Below, piece after piece: positions 18,163 through 30,069 of a DNA stretch of 64,000 nt (the first letter of the stretch is position 1; every line of letters begins with the position of its first letter). The position numbers and the translations under genes are program-made. This DNA comes from Pantoea agglomerans NBRC 102470. Lineage in GTDB: Bacteria > Pseudomonadota > Gammaproteobacteria > Enterobacterales > Enterobacteriaceae. The notes under the pieces were generated by a model that was given only the letters and a program-made list of their open reading frames with translations, was not told the DNA's origin and did not search any database. The DNA lies in the NCBI RefSeq assembly GCF_001598475.1, contig NZ_BCZA01000004.1, positions 248,001 to 312,000 of the forward strand, given 5' to 3'.

Positions 18163-20436
18163 TTACGCTTCGCTATCCGGGCTCGCCGGACGCGCAGGCG
18201 CATCCAGTTCAACACGATCAATTTTTTGCAGGCCGCGCGGTAACAGCGTGCCGCGACGTCCGCGATCGGCGCGGAATTTTTGTAGCTCTTCACTGCGCAG
18301 CAGCATTTTACGCTTGCCTACGTGCAGCGTGATAGCGCTGCCCGGCGGTAAAATCATCAGCCAGGCCAGTTTGTCCTGACCGGCGGCCGCTTCCGCGGAT
18401 GGAATCGAGATGATTTTGTTGCCCTTGCCTTTCGACATCTGCGGCAGCTCCCCGACCGGGAACATCAGCATCCGTCCCGCCTGGGTGATCGCCAGCAGCA
18501 TGTCATCTTCATGATGGACGGCCATCGGCGTCATCACGCGGGCGTTTTCCGGCAGCGTCAGCAGCGCTTTACCGGCGCGGTTGCGCGACACCAGATCGCT
18601 GAAGGTACAGATAAAGCCGTAACCCGCATCAGAGGCCATCAGCAGGCGCTGGTCATCCGGCTCCATCAGCACCTGTTCAACTACCGCACCCGGCGGTGGC
18701 GTCAGCTTGCCAGTCAGCGGCTCGCCCTGCCCGCGCGCTGAAGGCAGCGACGTTGGATCCAGGGTGTAGCTGCGGCCGGTGGAGTCGATAAAGGCCACCG
18801 GCTGATTGCTCTTGCCGCGTGCCGCAGCCAGATAGCTGTCGCCGGCTTTGTAGCTGAGTCCGGCTGGATCGATATCGTGGCCTTTGGCGCTACGCACCCA
18901 GCCCATCTGCGACAGCACAATGGTCACCGGTTCAGACGGCACCAGCTCGGTTTCGCTCAGGGCTTTGGCTTCTTCACGCTCACGCAGCGGCGAACGACGA
19001 TCGTCGCCGTAACTGGCGCTGTCAGCCTGTAACTCTTTTTTCAGCAGGGTATTCATCTTGCGTTCAGAGGCCAGCGTGGCCTGCAGCTGATCGCGCTCTT
19101 TTTCCAGCTCCGCCTGCTCGCCACGGATCTTCATCTCTTCCAGTTTTGCCAGGTGGCGCAACTTCAGTTCGAGGATCGATTCGGCCTGGGTTTCGCTGAT
19201 GCCAAAGCGTGACATCAGGACCGGCTTAGGCTCATCCTCAGTACGGATGATCTCGATCACTTCATCGATGTTCAGGAACGCAACCAGCAAACCTTCCAGG
19301 ATATGCAGGCGGCGCAGCACGCGATCCAGGCGGTGATTCAGACGACGTTTGACCGTATCGCGGCGGAACACCAGCCATTCGGTCAGAATCTCATGCAGAT
19401 TTTTCACCGCCGGACGGTTATCCAGCCCGATCATGTTGAGGTTAACGCGGTAGCTCTTTTCCAGATCGGTGGTGGCGAACAGATGGTTCATCACCTGATC
19501 GAGATCGACGCGGTTGGAGCGCGGAACGATCACCAGGCGGGTCGGGTTTTCGTGATCCGATTCATCACGCAGATCCTCCACCATCGGCAGTTTTTTATTG
19601 CGCATCTGGTTCGCAATCTGCTCCAGCACGCGCGCGCCCGACACCTGATGCGGCAGCGCGGTAATCACCGCCTCGCCCTCTTCCTTCTTCCAGACTGCAC
19701 GCTGGCGAATCGAGCCGCGACCGGTCTGATAGATTTTGCGGATTTCGTCACGCGGCGTGATGATCTCCGCCTCTGTAGGATAATCAGGCCCCTGGACAAT
19801 ATCCAGCAGCTGTTCCAGCGTGGTTTTCGGCGAGTCGATCAGTGCGATGGCGGCCTGAGCCACTTCGCGCAGGTTGTGCGGCGGAATATCGGTCGCCATA
19901 CCCACGGCAATCCCGGTGGTGCCGTTCAGCAGAATATTGGGCAGGCGCGCCGGTAACATCTTCGGCTCCTGCAGCGTGCCATCAAAGTTCGGCTGATAAT
20001 CGACCGTCCCCTGACCCAGCTCACCCAGCAGCAGCTCGGCATATTTTGACAGGCGGGATTCGGTGTAACGCATCGCCGCGAACGACTTGGGATCATCCGG
20101 TGCCCCCCAGTTACCCTGGCCATCGACCAGCGGATAACGGTAGGAGAACGGCTGCGCCATCAGCACCATCGCTTCATAGCAGGCGCTGTCGCCGTGCGGA
20201 TGGTATTTACCCAGCACATCACCTACGGTACGCGCCGATTTTTTGAATTTTGCGCTGGCGCTCAGTCCCAGTTCGGACATGGCGTAGACGATACGTCGCT
20301 GAACCGGCTTTAATCCGTCGCCAATGTAAGGCAGGGCGCGGTCCATGATGACGTACATCGAATAGTTTAAGTACGCATTCTCGGTGAATGTGTGCAGGGC
20401 AAGACGCTCTGCACCATCCTGAGTCAGTTCACTCAT
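18163..20436 (-). CDS. parC: DNA topoisomerase IV subunit A
   Basis: ParC cleaves and rejoins DNA to decatenate daughter chromosomes. From ATG 20436 it has 757 residues, against about 752 in E. coli, with four extra residues at the N-terminus. The catalytic Tyr lies in [11 protein letters not shown], and the C-terminal beta-pinwheel domain occupies roughly the last 270 residues. In the quinolone-resistance region [12 protein letters not shown], the Ser and Glu equivalent to E. coli Ser80 and Glu84 are wild type. The frame runs further upstream to 20478, but alignment with ParC supports the start at MSELTQ. Confidence 0.97.
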   Translation of the reverse strand: MSELTQDGAERLALHTFTENAYLNYSMYVIMDRALPYIGDGLKPVQRRIVYAMSELGLSASAKFKKSARTVGDVLGKYHPHGDSACYEAMVLMAQPFSYRYPLVDGQGNWGAPDDPKSFAAMRYTESRLSKYAELLLGELGQGTVDYQPNFDGTLQEPKMLPARLPNILLNGTTGIAVGMATDIPPHNLREVAQAAIALIDSPKTTLEQLLDIVQGPDYPTEAEIITPRDEIRKIYQTGRGSIRQRAVWKKEEGEAVITALPHQVSGARVLEQIANQMRNKKLPMVEDLRDESDHENPTRLVIVPRSNRVDLDQVMNHLFATTDLEKSYRVNLNMIGLDNRPAVKNLHEILTEWLVFRRDTVKRRLNHRLDRVLRRLHILEGLLVAFLNIDEVIEIIRTEDEPKPVLMSRFGISETQAESILELKLRHLAKLEEMKIRGEQAELEKERDQLQATLASERKMNTLLKKELQADSASYGDDRRSPLREREEAKALSETELVPSEPVTIVLSQMGWVRSAKGHDIDPAGLSYKAGDSYLAAARGKSNQPVAFIDSTGRSYTLDPTSLPSARGQGEPLTGKLTPPPGAVVEQVLMEPDDQRLLMASDAGYGFICTFSDLVSRNRAGKALLTLPENARVMTPMAVHHEDDMLLAITQAGRMLMFPVGELPQMSKGKGNKIISIPSAEAAAGQDKLAWLMILPPGSAITLHVGKRKMLLRSEELQKFRADRGRRGTLLPRGLQKIDRVELDAPARPASPDSEA

Positions 20437-20628
20437 TAATTTCTCATCCTCACATCGTGGCCCACAACGGCGGGACACCCGGCGGTGGTTTGGCGAGGAT
20501 AGTACCTTATTCGCTGGTGTTAGTCACAGGGGAAGCGCGGGAGAGCAGGCGTCCCGCCACCCGATTTCATATGCCGGAGGCACGCCGGATTCAGACCGGC
20601 AAGTGCCTGACCTCTCTGCGGAAGTGGA

Positions 20629-21393
20629 TCAGGGCTTTGCGCCCATCCACTGGCGGGCAATGTCACGATATTCGCCTGTGGCGGTGCTGAGATGCAGCCA
20701 CTGATCGACATAGAGCTTCCAGCTGATATCGTCACGCGGAATCATGTAAGCCTTCTCGCCATACTGCAGCGGTTTGTCGGGATTGATCGCGCAGAGCGTC
20801 GGGTAATGTTGCTGCTGAAAACGCGCTTCAGAGGCATCGGTGATCATCACATCCGCCTTGTTGTCCACCAGTTGCCGGAAGATGGTGACGTTATCGTGGA
20901 ACAGCGTCAGTGAGGCCTTTGGCAGGTGGCTGTGCACAAAGGCTTCGTTGGTGCCGCCTGCCGGTTCAATCAGCCGCACGTCAGGCCGGTTAAGCTGTTC
21001 TATGGTCTGGAAGCGATCTTTATCGCTGCAGCGCACCAGCGGGATTTTGCCATCCACATCCAGCGGCCGGGCGAACCAGGCGGTCTGCTGACGTTTCAGC
21101 GTGACGGAGACGCCGCCGACGGCGATATCACACTGCTTTGCCAGAAAATCGGGCATCAGGTTTTTCCAGCTGGTTGGCACCCACTCCACTTTCGCGCCGA
21201 GCGAGGTAGCCAGCGCGTTCGCCATGCTGATATCCAGCCCTTCATACTGACCATCGGGTCGCAGGTAGCTGTAAGGCTTGTAATCCCCGGTGGTGCAGAC
21301 CTTAAGCGTTTTAGAACTGAGGATGGTGTCGAGATGAGATTGTGCCTGGACAGCACCGGTGGCCATCAGCAAAGAGAGGACAATTTTTTTCAT
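20629..21393 (-). CDS. pheC: Periplasmic cyclohexadienyl dehydratase PheC
   Basis: 254 residues with a signal peptide (first 17, ending VQA) and a solute-binding-protein fold. The sequence follows recalled Pseudomonas PheC: CTTGDYKPYSY, VPTSWKNLM, PAGGTNEAFV and the DNVTIFRQLVDNKADVMITDASEAR block. PheC converts prephenate/arogenate to phenylpyruvate/phenylalanine in the periplasm, a route described in Erwinia-group bacteria. The alternative reading is an amino-acid ABC binding protein, but no ABC genes are adjacent and PheC matches better. It lies between parC and mdaB, where E. coli has other genes. Confidence 0.85.
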   Translation of the reverse strand: MKKIVLSLLMATGAVQAQSHLDTILSSKTLKVCTTGDYKPYSYLRPDGQYEGLDISMANALATSLGAKVEWVPTSWKNLMPDFLAKQCDIAVGGVSVTLKRQQTAWFARPLDVDGKIPLVRCSDKDRFQTIEQLNRPDVRLIEPAGGTNEAFVHSHLPKASLTLFHDNVTIFRQLVDNKADVMITDASEARFQQQHYPTLCAINPDKPLQYGEKAYMIPRDDISWKLYVDQWLHLSTATGEYRDIARQWMGAKP

Positions 21394-21560
21394 TTTGCGT
21401 TTTTCTATAATTGTTTCACAGTGAGTTTGCCTGCCGATGGTGCCATAAACCGGCGCATTGTTGCTTCCACAGCAAAAGTGTTGTGATCAACCTCCCATTT
21501 TTCTGCGACCGCAGCGCGCGTAAGCTAAGCGCCATATTCAGGAAATGAGGCAAACAATTC

Positions 21561-22142
21561 ATGAGCAAGATTTTAATTATCGATGGCGGCAAAACCTTTG
21601 CCCACTCTAAAGGCGAACTGAACCACACGCTGACCGACGTTGCGGCCAGCCAGCTGCGTGACATGGGGCATGAGGTGTCTGTGACCCTGGCTGACAGCGA
21701 CTACGTGGTCGCAGATGAAGTGCAGAAATATGTCGATAGTGATGTGGTGATTTATCAGATGCCTGGCTGGTGGATGGGCGAGCCGTGGACCGTGAAGCGT
21801 TATATCGATGAAGTCTTTACCGAAGGCCACGGCTCGCTCTACGCCAGCGATGGCCGTACCCGTTCTGATGCGGCGAAGAAATATGGTTCCGGCGGTCTGC
21901 TGCAGGGCAAAAAATATATGCTGTCGCTGACCTGGAACGCGCCGCTGCAGGCCTTTACCGACCCGGAGCAGTTCTTTGAAGGTGTCGGCGTTGACGGTCT
22001 TTATCTGCACTTCCACAAAGCCAACCAGTTCCTGGGCATGGAAGCGCTGCCGACCTTTATCTGCAACGATGTGATTAAAGCGCCGGACGTGCCACGCGAT
22101 ATTGCCGCTTATCGGACCCATCTTAGTCGCGTTTTTGCGTAA
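21561..22142 (+). CDS. mdaB: NADPH:quinone oxidoreductase MdaB
   Basis: 193-residue flavodoxin-fold FAD enzyme that reduces quinones by two electrons and protects against oxidative stress. Segments typical of MdaB are GGKTFAHSKGELN at the N-terminus and YQMPGWWMGEPWTVKRYIDEV in the middle. It starts a two-gene unit with ygiN 49 bp downstream. The two proteins are thought to act as a quinone/quinol redox pair. It is divergent from pheC, with a 167-bp shared upstream region. Confidence 0.95.
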   Translation: MSKILIIDGGKTFAHSKGELNHTLTDVAASQLRDMGHEVSVTLADSDYVVADEVQKYVDSDVVIYQMPGWWMGEPWTVKRYIDEVFTEGHGSLYASDGRTRSDAAKKYGSGGLLQGKKYMLSLTWNAPLQAFTDPEQFFEGVGVDGLYLHFHKANQFLGMEALPTFICNDVIKAPDVPRDIAAYRTHLSRVFA

Positions 22143-22191
22143 GATGGCTGGGGGATACCCCCCTATTTTCCCATGAAAGAGGAATTCGCGA

Positions 22192-22500
22192 ATGTTAACA
22201 GTCGTTGCTGAAATTTGTGTCAAACCCGGTCGCCGTCAGGCCGTGCTGGATGCGGTGAAAAAACTGATCCCGCTGGTTTTAGAAGAAGAAGGCTGCCATC
22301 AGTATGACGCGCTGCTGGACCATCAGGCGCAGGTGCCGTGGAAACAGAACTCGCCGGACTCCATTTTTATGCTGGAACAGTGGGAAACGCTGCGTCATCT
22401 GGAGCAGCATCAGCAGATGCCGCACATGGATGCGCATCGCGCCATCATTAAAGATGATGTGGTGGATGTGAAGATTCTGGTGCTGGAACCCAGCGCCTGA
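22192..22500 (+). CDS. ygiN: Quinol monooxygenase YgiN
   Basis: 102-residue ABM (antibiotic biosynthesis monooxygenase) fold protein, about the E. coli size. YgiN oxidises quinols back to quinones, forming a proposed cycle with MdaB. It has the ferredoxin-like alternation VVAEICVKPGRRQAVLDAV, then VLEEEGCHQYDALLD, and the HMDAHRA segment of the ABM domain. An AGAGGA ribosome site precedes ATG 22192. The hairpin AACCCCTTTT/AAAAGGGGT at about 22517-22541 may end transcription. Confidence 0.93.
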   Translation: MLTVVAEICVKPGRRQAVLDAVKKLIPLVLEEEGCHQYDALLDHQAQVPWKQNSPDSIFMLEQWETLRHLEQHQQMPHMDAHRAIIKDDVVDVKILVLEPSA

Positions 22501-22588
22501 TTCGTGCTGAAGGCTTAACCCCTTTTCGGTAAAAGGGGTCAGGCTGCTGACAACCTCAAACCTGAGTGCCTCTGGCAGCAATGAATTA

Positions 22589-22708
22589 GCTCAACGCGAA
22601 GGGAACACGGTCAGAAGAGGAAAGCGTCCCGCGCCAGGGATGGCGCGGGTAGAGCGACCAGGGACTGGCTTGAGCGCCTTTCCGATCTGACCGTGTTCCC
22701 TGTGCAAG
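22589..22708. repeat. Dispersed 120-bp hairpin repeat, copy A
   Basis: A near-palindromic element with terminal inverted repeats of about 26 bp: GGGAACACGGTCAGAAGAGG at 22601-22620, paired with the sequence ending at 22700. A small inner hairpin (CGCGCCA / TGGCGCG) lies at 22631-22648. A second copy in the opposite orientation is at 44631-44751. No reading frame is seen. It resembles the intergenic hairpin repeats of enterobacteria but matches neither the REP nor the ERIC core I remember. Confidence 0.75.
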
Positions 22709-22795
22709 CACAATCTCACAGCGAATCCGGCCAGACTTGCCAGCATCTCCAAACCCCTACCCTATGACAGGGGTTTTTTATTATGGCAGGAGAGA

Positions 22796-23695
22796 TCATA
22801 GCAGCTGACGCCGATCAATCTCGGTGCGGAGAAAATCCAGAAAGCAGCCGATGCGCGAAGAGAGCGTGGTGTTACGGTAATAGACCGCATGCACCGGCAA
22901 CCGCAGCTCGCGGGTTTCAGCGGGGAGAACCGGCACCAGCCGGCCTGCCGCGCAATCTTCCCGGCTGACAAAGTCGGAGAGGCGTGCGATCCCCTGTCCT
23001 GCCAGCGCCAGCTGCCGGATGGTTTCGCCGCTGGAGGCAGAGATTGTGGGCTTAATGCGCATGAAATCGCCATCAGGCTGCCAGATCGGCCAGACGTTGT
23101 GCGCCTCAAGATGGCTGAAGCCGATGATTTGATGCTGCGCGAGATCGGCAACGCTCTGCGGGGTGCCCGCTTTCGCCAGATAGGCCGGACTGGCCATCAG
23201 CCGGATCGCACTGCTGCCAAGCATCCGGGCGCGCAGCGTAGAGTCGCGCAGTTCGCCGATGCGAATGGCAATGTCCGTTTGCTGCTCCAGCAGATCGATC
23301 AGGATATCGTCGGTATTCAGTTCAAGCTGGATCAGAGGATAGCGGGCGCGGAAATCGTCCACCAGCGGCACAATCACATGCAGCATAAAAGGGGTGGCGG
23401 CGTTTACCCGCAGCCGCCCTGACGGCATCTCGCGCCGCAGGGCTATCTGCTCTTCGGCCTGCTCAACCGAGGCCAGGATCTGTCGCGCATGCTCCAGAAA
23501 AACCTGTCCCTCTTCGGTCAGCGCCAGCCGTCGGGTGGTGCGATGCAGCAGGGTGGTCTGCAGCTTGCTCTCCAGCCGCGACAACGCCCGGCTGATGCCC
23601 GAACTGGTCTGCGCCAGCTGGGATGCCGCCGCGGTAATGGAACCGCTGTCCACCACCGCCACCCAGGCGCGTAATTCTTCCAGGGTAATTTTCAC
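22796..23695 (-). CDS. LysR-family transcriptional regulator
   Basis: About 300 residues from GTG 23695, with an N-terminal winged helix-turn-helix (ITAAASQLAQTSSGISRALSRLE, about 18-40) and a C-terminal periplasmic-binding-like effector domain (about 90-300). The frame extends to ATG 23758, adding 21 residues with no match to LysR starts; the downstream start gives the standard layout, although no strong ribosome site precedes it. Effector and targets are unknown. It stands alone between the 22.6-kb repeat and parE. Confidence 0.8.
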   Translation of the reverse strand: MKITLEELRAWVAVVDSGSITAAASQLAQTSSGISRALSRLESKLQTTLLHRTTRRLALTEEGQVFLEHARQILASVEQAEEQIALRREMPSGRLRVNAATPFMLHVIVPLVDDFRARYPLIQLELNTDDILIDLLEQQTDIAIRIGELRDSTLRARMLGSSAIRLMASPAYLAKAGTPQSVADLAQHQIIGFSHLEAHNVWPIWQPDGDFMRIKPTISASSGETIRQLALAGQGIARLSDFVSREDCAAGRLVPVLPAETRELRLPVHAVYYRNTTLSSRIGCFLDFLRTEIDRRQLL

Positions 23696-23762
23696 AAGGA
23701 TTACTGTCTCTGCTCTGAATCTGCCGGGTTCTCCGGGGATGTGCTGGCTGAAGCACAAAGAG

Positions 23763-23789
23763 AACAGGACGCTTTCGCGTCCTGTTTTT

Positions 23790-23790
<1 letters not shown>
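23763..23790. terminator. Terminator at the 3' end of parE
   Basis: AACAGGACGC, loop TTTC/GAAA, GCGTCCTGTT followed by a T run on the plus strand: a 10-bp stem directly abutting the parE stop. It is positioned to end the parE transcript on the minus strand. Confidence 0.7.
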
Positions 23791-25730
<1,940 letters not shown>

Positions 25731-25734
25731 TTAC

Positions 25735-26316
25735 TCAGGGATGATTCAGACCGAGAAAGTCCAGAATCTGCGGGAAATGGCGCTCGAATCCAGTAAATGC
25801 ATGATTTCCGCCCTCTTCTACCGTGTGACGGCACGCGCTGTAATAGTCGAGCGCCTGACGGTAATCGAGAACTTCATCGCCGGTCTGTTGCAGCAGCCAG
25901 AGTAAATCGGGCGCTTCCAGCGGTTCAATCTGCATTACTTTCAGATCGTAAATGTGGCGTGACTCTAACACATATTGCTGGCCGGTGTAGGGATTCTGAT
26001 TTTCGCCCAGGAAATCCGCCAGCAGCTCAAAAGGCCGCACCGCGGGATTGACGACCACAGCAGGCAGCATAAAGCATTGCGACAGCCAGGTGGCGTAATA
26101 ACCGCCCAGCGACGAGCCCACCAGCCCCAGCGTTTCGCCGCTGCGGCTCAGTACCAGATCTTCCAGCATTGCGGCGGCATCGGCCGGAAACGTCGGCAGC
26201 TGGGGCACGATCATTTCGATCTCCGGATGCTGCGCCTCTAACCATTGCCGGAACTGCGTCGCCTTAGCCGACTGCGGCGAGCTGTTAAAACCGTGCAGAT
26301 AGAGTAATGCCGCCAC
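25735..26316 (-). CDS. yqiA: Esterase YqiA
   Basis: 193-residue alpha/beta-hydrolase with the nucleophile elbow [12 protein letters not shown] and an N-terminal [15 protein letters not shown] oxyanion segment. The C-terminal catalytic His is probably in [13 protein letters not shown]. coli YqiA hydrolyses palmitoyl-CoA and short esters in vitro; its physiological role is unclear. It begins 3 bp after cpdA and ends 49 bp before parE, so it is likely co-transcribed with both. Confidence 0.93.
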   Translation of the reverse strand: MAALLYLHGFNSSPQSAKATQFRQWLEAQHPEIEMIVPQLPTFPADAAAMLEDLVLSRSGETLGLVGSSLGGYYATWLSQCFMLPAVVVNPAVRPFELLADFLGENQNPYTGQQYVLESRHIYDLKVMQIEPLEAPDLLWLLQQTGDEVLDYRQALDYYSACRHTVEEGGNHAFTGFERHFPQILDFLGLNHP

Positions 26317-26319
26317 GCG

Positions 26320-27147
26320 TCAGTATCCTTCTGAGTCTAAATCGGGACGAAAAGCGTCGGTGTCGAGCCGGTTAACCTCGGTCTCAAGGCCGCCATCCGG
26401 ATACAGCGTGAACCAGCGCCAGCCTGGTGCCACGGTGTCGATCGTAAAGCTGGTGCAGTGCGGTTTGAACTGAACGCAGGTTGAAGGGGTGGCCAGCACA
26501 CGACGACCGTGCCACTCAAGATCCAGCTCCTGGTGAATATGACCACAGACCAGCGTCCGGGCTAACGGGTAATGCTGTAACACCGCATCGAGCTGATGTG
26601 AGTTGCGCAGGCTGTGCTGATCGAGCCAGGTACAGCCAGAGGCCAGCGGATGGTGGTGCAGCAGCACCAGCGTGTGACGTTGCGGATAGCGGGCCAGCGC
26701 GTTATCGAGCCACTCCAGCTGATAATCGCTCAGCATCCCGTGCGGCACACCCGAGACCTGGCTGTCCAGCAACACAATCTGCCACTGTTCACCCACCAGC
26801 ACCTGCTTGTGGGCATTGATATGAGCGGCTGCCAGCGTGTCGAACATCGCGGGCTGAAAATCGTGATTACCGGGCAGCCAGACGCAGGGCCGCGGCAAAC
26901 GTGAGATGCCCTCAGCAAAATGCTGATAGGCTTCGATAGAGTGATCCTGGGCGAGATCGCCGGTGGCGATAATCAGGTCGTAGTCGCGATGTTGCGCAAT
27001 AATCGCATCCAGCACCGCTTTATAGCTCGACCAGGTGTTCACCCCAAGCAGCGATTCATGTTTTCCCGCGAACAGGTGGGTATCCGTGATTTGCAAAATC
27101 CTGATTTCGGAACCGTTCGCTGCAGGAAGAGTTAGCAGGCTATCCAA
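26320..27147 (-). CDS. cpdA: 3',5'-cyclic AMP phosphodiesterase CpdA
   Basis: 275-residue calcineurin-like metallophosphoesterase (E. coli CpdA is also 275) that hydrolyses cAMP to AMP and limits CRP activity. All metal-binding blocks are present in order: ITDTHLF (about 21-27), ATGDLAQDHS, PGNHDFQ, LLHHHPL and CGHIHQE. It is in the middle of the nudF-yqiB-cpdA-yqiA-parE direction, 42 bp downstream of yqiB. Confidence 0.97.
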   Translation of the reverse strand: MDSLLTLPAANGSEIRILQITDTHLFAGKHESLLGVNTWSSYKAVLDAIIAQHRDYDLIIATGDLAQDHSIEAYQHFAEGISRLPRPCVWLPGNHDFQPAMFDTLAAAHINAHKQVLVGEQWQIVLLDSQVSGVPHGMLSDYQLEWLDNALARYPQRHTLVLLHHHPLASGCTWLDQHSLRNSHQLDAVLQHYPLARTLVCGHIHQELDLEWHGRRVLATPSTCVQFKPHCTSFTIDTVAPGWRWFTLYPDGGLETEVNRLDTDAFRPDLDSEGY

Positions 27148-27189
27148 AGCGTTTCCTTCGTCTCCACGCCATTTACTGCATTATACGCA

Positions 27190-27615
27190 TCAGCAGACCG
27201 GAACTGCCATCGCACCATGTGCCAGGCAGTAGCGCAGCCAGTCTGCGAGAAACTGGTTTATCTGATGTTTTTCATCGCGCTGATGCAATTTTTTATTAGG
27301 ATAATCATAGCGCGCTTTGAAACGATAGATCTGTTGAGTTGAACACACTTCGGCGACCATCGCATCGTGATAGAGCCTTACCGACATCGAGGGCAGACTC
27401 CAGTAACTCACGGCAGGCGCGACCTGGCGGATCTCCACCAGCGTGGTGTAGCGTGTGGACTCCTGGATCGTCAGCTGATAACGGGCGCCACTCACCTGAT
27501 AGATCACCGATTCTCCCGCCTCATCGTTACGCGGCAGCAGGCGGCGTAACTGGGCGAAATTGGTTTCGCAGAGCCGCATCATTTCGGGAAAGTCAGGGGT
27601 ATAGCGCTGTTTCAT
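27190..27615 (-). CDS. yqiB: DUF1249 family protein YqiB
   Basis: 141 residues from ATG 27615, matching the conserved start [19 protein letters not shown]. It is a conserved gammaproteobacterial protein without an assigned biochemical function. There is no signal peptide or membrane span, so it is cytoplasmic. Its ATG overlaps the nudF TGA (ATGA at 27612-27615), so translation is coupled. An upstream in-frame ATG at 27627 is less likely. Confidence 0.92.
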   Translation of the reverse strand: MKQRYTPDFPEMMRLCETNFAQLRRLLPRNDEAGESVIYQVSGARYQLTIQESTRYTTLVEIRQVAPAVSYWSLPSMSVRLYHDAMVAEVCSTQQIYRFKARYDYPNKKLHQRDEKHQINQFLADWLRYCLAHGAMAVPVC

Positions 27616-28250
27616 TTTTGTATCCACTCTTCGCGTAGTTTCTCATGGTGCAACGCCAGCCATTGCAGGGCGATGACAGACGCCGCATTGTCAATTATCC
27701 CCTCTTCCACCCAGCGGTAAGCCTGTTCGCGGCTTACCACATGGACAAGAATATCCTCATTCTCTTCCTCCAGACCATGGCATCCTTCTGCCTGGCTGGC
27801 ATCCACTTCCCCAATCAGCACCGACAGACGTTCGCTGGTGCCGCCAGGGCTGGCCAGATAGTTAAGCATGGGCTTAATCCGGCCGACCTCTAATCCTGCT
27901 TCTTCAACGGCTTCACGGCGCACGACCTGCTCGACAGATTCATCGGGCTCAATAATGCCGGCGACCATCTCCAGCAGCCAGGGCGAAACACTGCTGTCAT
28001 AAGCCGGGATGCGGATCTGTTCAATCAGCACCACTTCATCGCGTAAGGGATCATAAGGTAGCAGCACGGCGGCATGTCCGCGCTCAAAAACTTCGCGCTG
28101 TACTTCCCCACTCATTTCGCCGTTAAACTGGCGGTGGCGGAAGCGATAACGTACGACGGAAAAAAAACCATCATAGACGGTTTCGCGTGCAATAATTTCT
28201 ACATCGTTTTTTGTGAAAGTCACAGGGGATTTTTTTTCTTCCGGCATCAT
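27612..28250 (-). CDS. nudF: ADP-ribose pyrophosphatase NudF
   Basis: 212-residue Nudix hydrolase that cleaves ADP-ribose to AMP and ribose 5-phosphate. The Nudix box is [20 protein letters not shown], followed by AGL, at about residues 98-120, with the REAVEE metal-binding glutamates intact. The C-terminal block [12 protein letters not shown] is conserved with E. coli NudF. It is the first gene of the leftward yqiB-cpdA-yqiA-parE cluster and is divergent from tolC. Confidence 0.96.
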   Translation of the reverse strand: MMPEEKKSPVTFTKNDVEIIARETVYDGFFSVVRYRFRHRQFNGEMSGEVQREVFERGHAAVLLPYDPLRDEVVLIEQIRIPAYDSSVSPWLLEMVAGIIEPDESVEQVVRREAVEEAGLEVGRIKPMLNYLASPGGTSERLSVLIGEVDASQAEGCHGLEEENEDILVHVVSREQAYRWVEEGIIDNAASVIALQWLALHHEKLREEWIQK

Positions 28251-28347
28251 CGGGTTCCTTATGCAGATTGAGGTGGAGCGAAAAAAGCCTGTAACCGTGC
28301 TCCATGTAAGTGGTTCTTTCTGAATTATTTACGTAAATTAGGGGGAG

Positions 28348-28367
28348 AAGGCACGTTCAGCCAACTT
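28348..28367 (+). promoter_or_regulatory. Candidate mar/sox/rob box of tolC
   Basis: The 20-mer contains GCAC, 7 bases and CCAA in the spacing of the MarA/SoxS/Rob binding consensus, followed by a possible -10 element TAGAAT at 28388-28393. E. coli tolC has a marbox at the equivalent place. This is an inference from motif and position. Confidence 0.5.
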
Positions 28368-28460
28368 ATCTCACAGTTGCCCTCTGCTAGAATCGGCGAT
28401 AATTTTTTGGCTTACCCGGCAGCGCACCCACTGCAATTTGCTGCAACAAAAGGAATGCAA

Positions 28461-29927
28461 ATGAAAAAACTGCTCCCATTTTTTATTGGGCTGAGCCTGG
28501 GCGGTTTCAGCTTCGCCAGCCAGGCCGAAGACCTGCTTCAGGTTTATCAACAAGCACGTCTGAGCAACCCGGATCTGCGCAGCGCCGCTGCCGATCGCGA
28601 TTCTGCCTTTGAGAAAATCAACGAAGCGCGTAGCCCATTATTACCCCAGCTCGGCCTGGGTGCAGACTACACCTATAACAACGGCTATCGCGACAGTAGC
28701 GGTCTCCATTCCAACACGACCAGCGGCTCGCTGCAATTAACCCAGACTATTTTCGACATGTCGAAATGGCGCGCACTGACCCTGCAGGAAAAAGCTGCCG
28801 GTATCCAGGATGTGACCTATCAGGTGGCGCAGCAGGATCTGATTCTGAACACCGCGACCGCCTACTTCAACGTGCTGAAAGCGATTGATACCCTTTCTTA
28901 CACCGAAGCGCAGAAACAGTCGATCTATCGCGAGCTGGATCAAACCACCCAGCGCTTTAACGTTGGCCTGGTTGCCATTACTGACGTACAGAACGCCCGT
29001 GCGCAATATGACAGCGTGCTGGCTAACGAAGTGACCGCGCGTAATAACCTCGATAACAACGTGGAAACGCTGCGTCAGATCACCGGCATGGACTACATGT
29101 CGCTGGCGTCGCTGAGCATTGATCGCTTCAGAACCGATAAGCCCGAACCGGTCAGCGCGCTGCTTAAGCAGGCGGAAAGCCGTAACCTGTCGCTGCTCTC
29201 TGCGCGTCTGAACCAGGATTTAGCCCGTGAGCAGATTCGCTCCGCTGAAGCTGGTCACATGCCGACGCTGGGTCTGACGGCCTCTACCGGCATGTCGAAC
29301 AGCAAATATGGCGGCAGCCGTGCGAACCAGAGCCAGGGGTCTACTGACTCCATTACCGGTTCTAACCAGGTGGGTCTGAGCTTCTCACTGCCACTCTATA
29401 GCGGCGGCAGCGTCACCTCTCAGGTGAAACAGGCACAGTACAGCTTCGTCAGCGCCAGTGAATCACTGGAAAGCGCGCACCGCTCTGCGGTTCAGACAGT
29501 CCGCTCATCGTTTAACAACGTGAATGCTTCTATCAGCAGCATCAACGCTTATAAACAGGCCGTGGTCTCTGCGCAAAGCTCTCTGGATGCGTCAGAAGCG
29601 GGCTATCAGGTTGGTACGCGTACTATCGTTGATGTGCTGGATGCAACCACCGTGCTCTACAACGCTAAGCAGCAGCTCTCTGATGCGCGCTATAGCTATC
29701 TGATTAACCAGCTGAATATCAGCTATGCGCTGGGTACGCTCAATGAGCAGAGCCTGCAGAAACTGAACAGCCAGCTGGGTAAAGAGATCCCGACCTCACC
29801 GGAAACGGTAGCACCGGAAAATGCACAGCAGACCGCGCGCGTGGATAGCGGTCCGGCAGCAACCGGCTCTTCTGAGGCAGCACGTCCTGCGGCTCGCCAC
29901 AGCAGCGGTAATCCTTTCGGTAATTAA
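28461..29927 (+). CDS. tolC: Outer-membrane efflux channel TolC
   Basis: 488-residue outer-membrane protein from ATG 28461, with signal peptide MKKLLPFFIGLSLGGFSFA (cleavage after SQA). TolC trimers form a 12-strand barrel and a long alpha-helical periplasmic tunnel, shared by AcrAB and type I secretion. Both internal repeats are visible (about 23-230 and 235-450). The C-terminal extension is low-complexity and rich in Ala, Thr and Pro, as usual. An in-frame ATG at 28377 would add 28 residues; AAGGA at 28449-28454 and the signal peptide decide for 28461. ygiB and ygiC follow. Confidence 0.97.
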   Translation: MKKLLPFFIGLSLGGFSFASQAEDLLQVYQQARLSNPDLRSAAADRDSAFEKINEARSPLLPQLGLGADYTYNNGYRDSSGLHSNTTSGSLQLTQTIFDMSKWRALTLQEKAAGIQDVTYQVAQQDLILNTATAYFNVLKAIDTLSYTEAQKQSIYRELDQTTQRFNVGLVAITDVQNARAQYDSVLANEVTARNNLDNNVETLRQITGMDYMSLASLSIDRFRTDKPEPVSALLKQAESRNLSLLSARLNQDLAREQIRSAEAGHMPTLGLTASTGMSNSKYGGSRANQSQGSTDSITGSNQVGLSFSLPLYSGGSVTSQVKQAQYSFVSASESLESAHRSAVQTVRSSFNNVNASISSINAYKQAVVSAQSSLDASEAGYQVGTRTIVDVLDATTVLYNAKQQLSDARYSYLINQLNISYALGTLNEQSLQKLNSQLGKEIPTSPETVAPENAQQTARVDSGPAATGSSEAARPAARHSSGNPFGN

Positions 29928-30069
29928 TGAGCGGACGGGCTGCTTTGCGGCCCGTCTCTCTGTTGAACGTATAACTAAGTAAAGATCCCTGTTGTATCAG
30001 GCCTCCAGCTTCAATTTTACCCCCCCATCCCCTATTCTATGCGCTACCTTTGGGCACAGGATAATCATA

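Noticed and set aside
18163-20436. Possible quinolone-resistance mutation in parC
   Set aside because: The Ser and Glu equivalent to E. coli Ser80 and Glu84 are both wild type.
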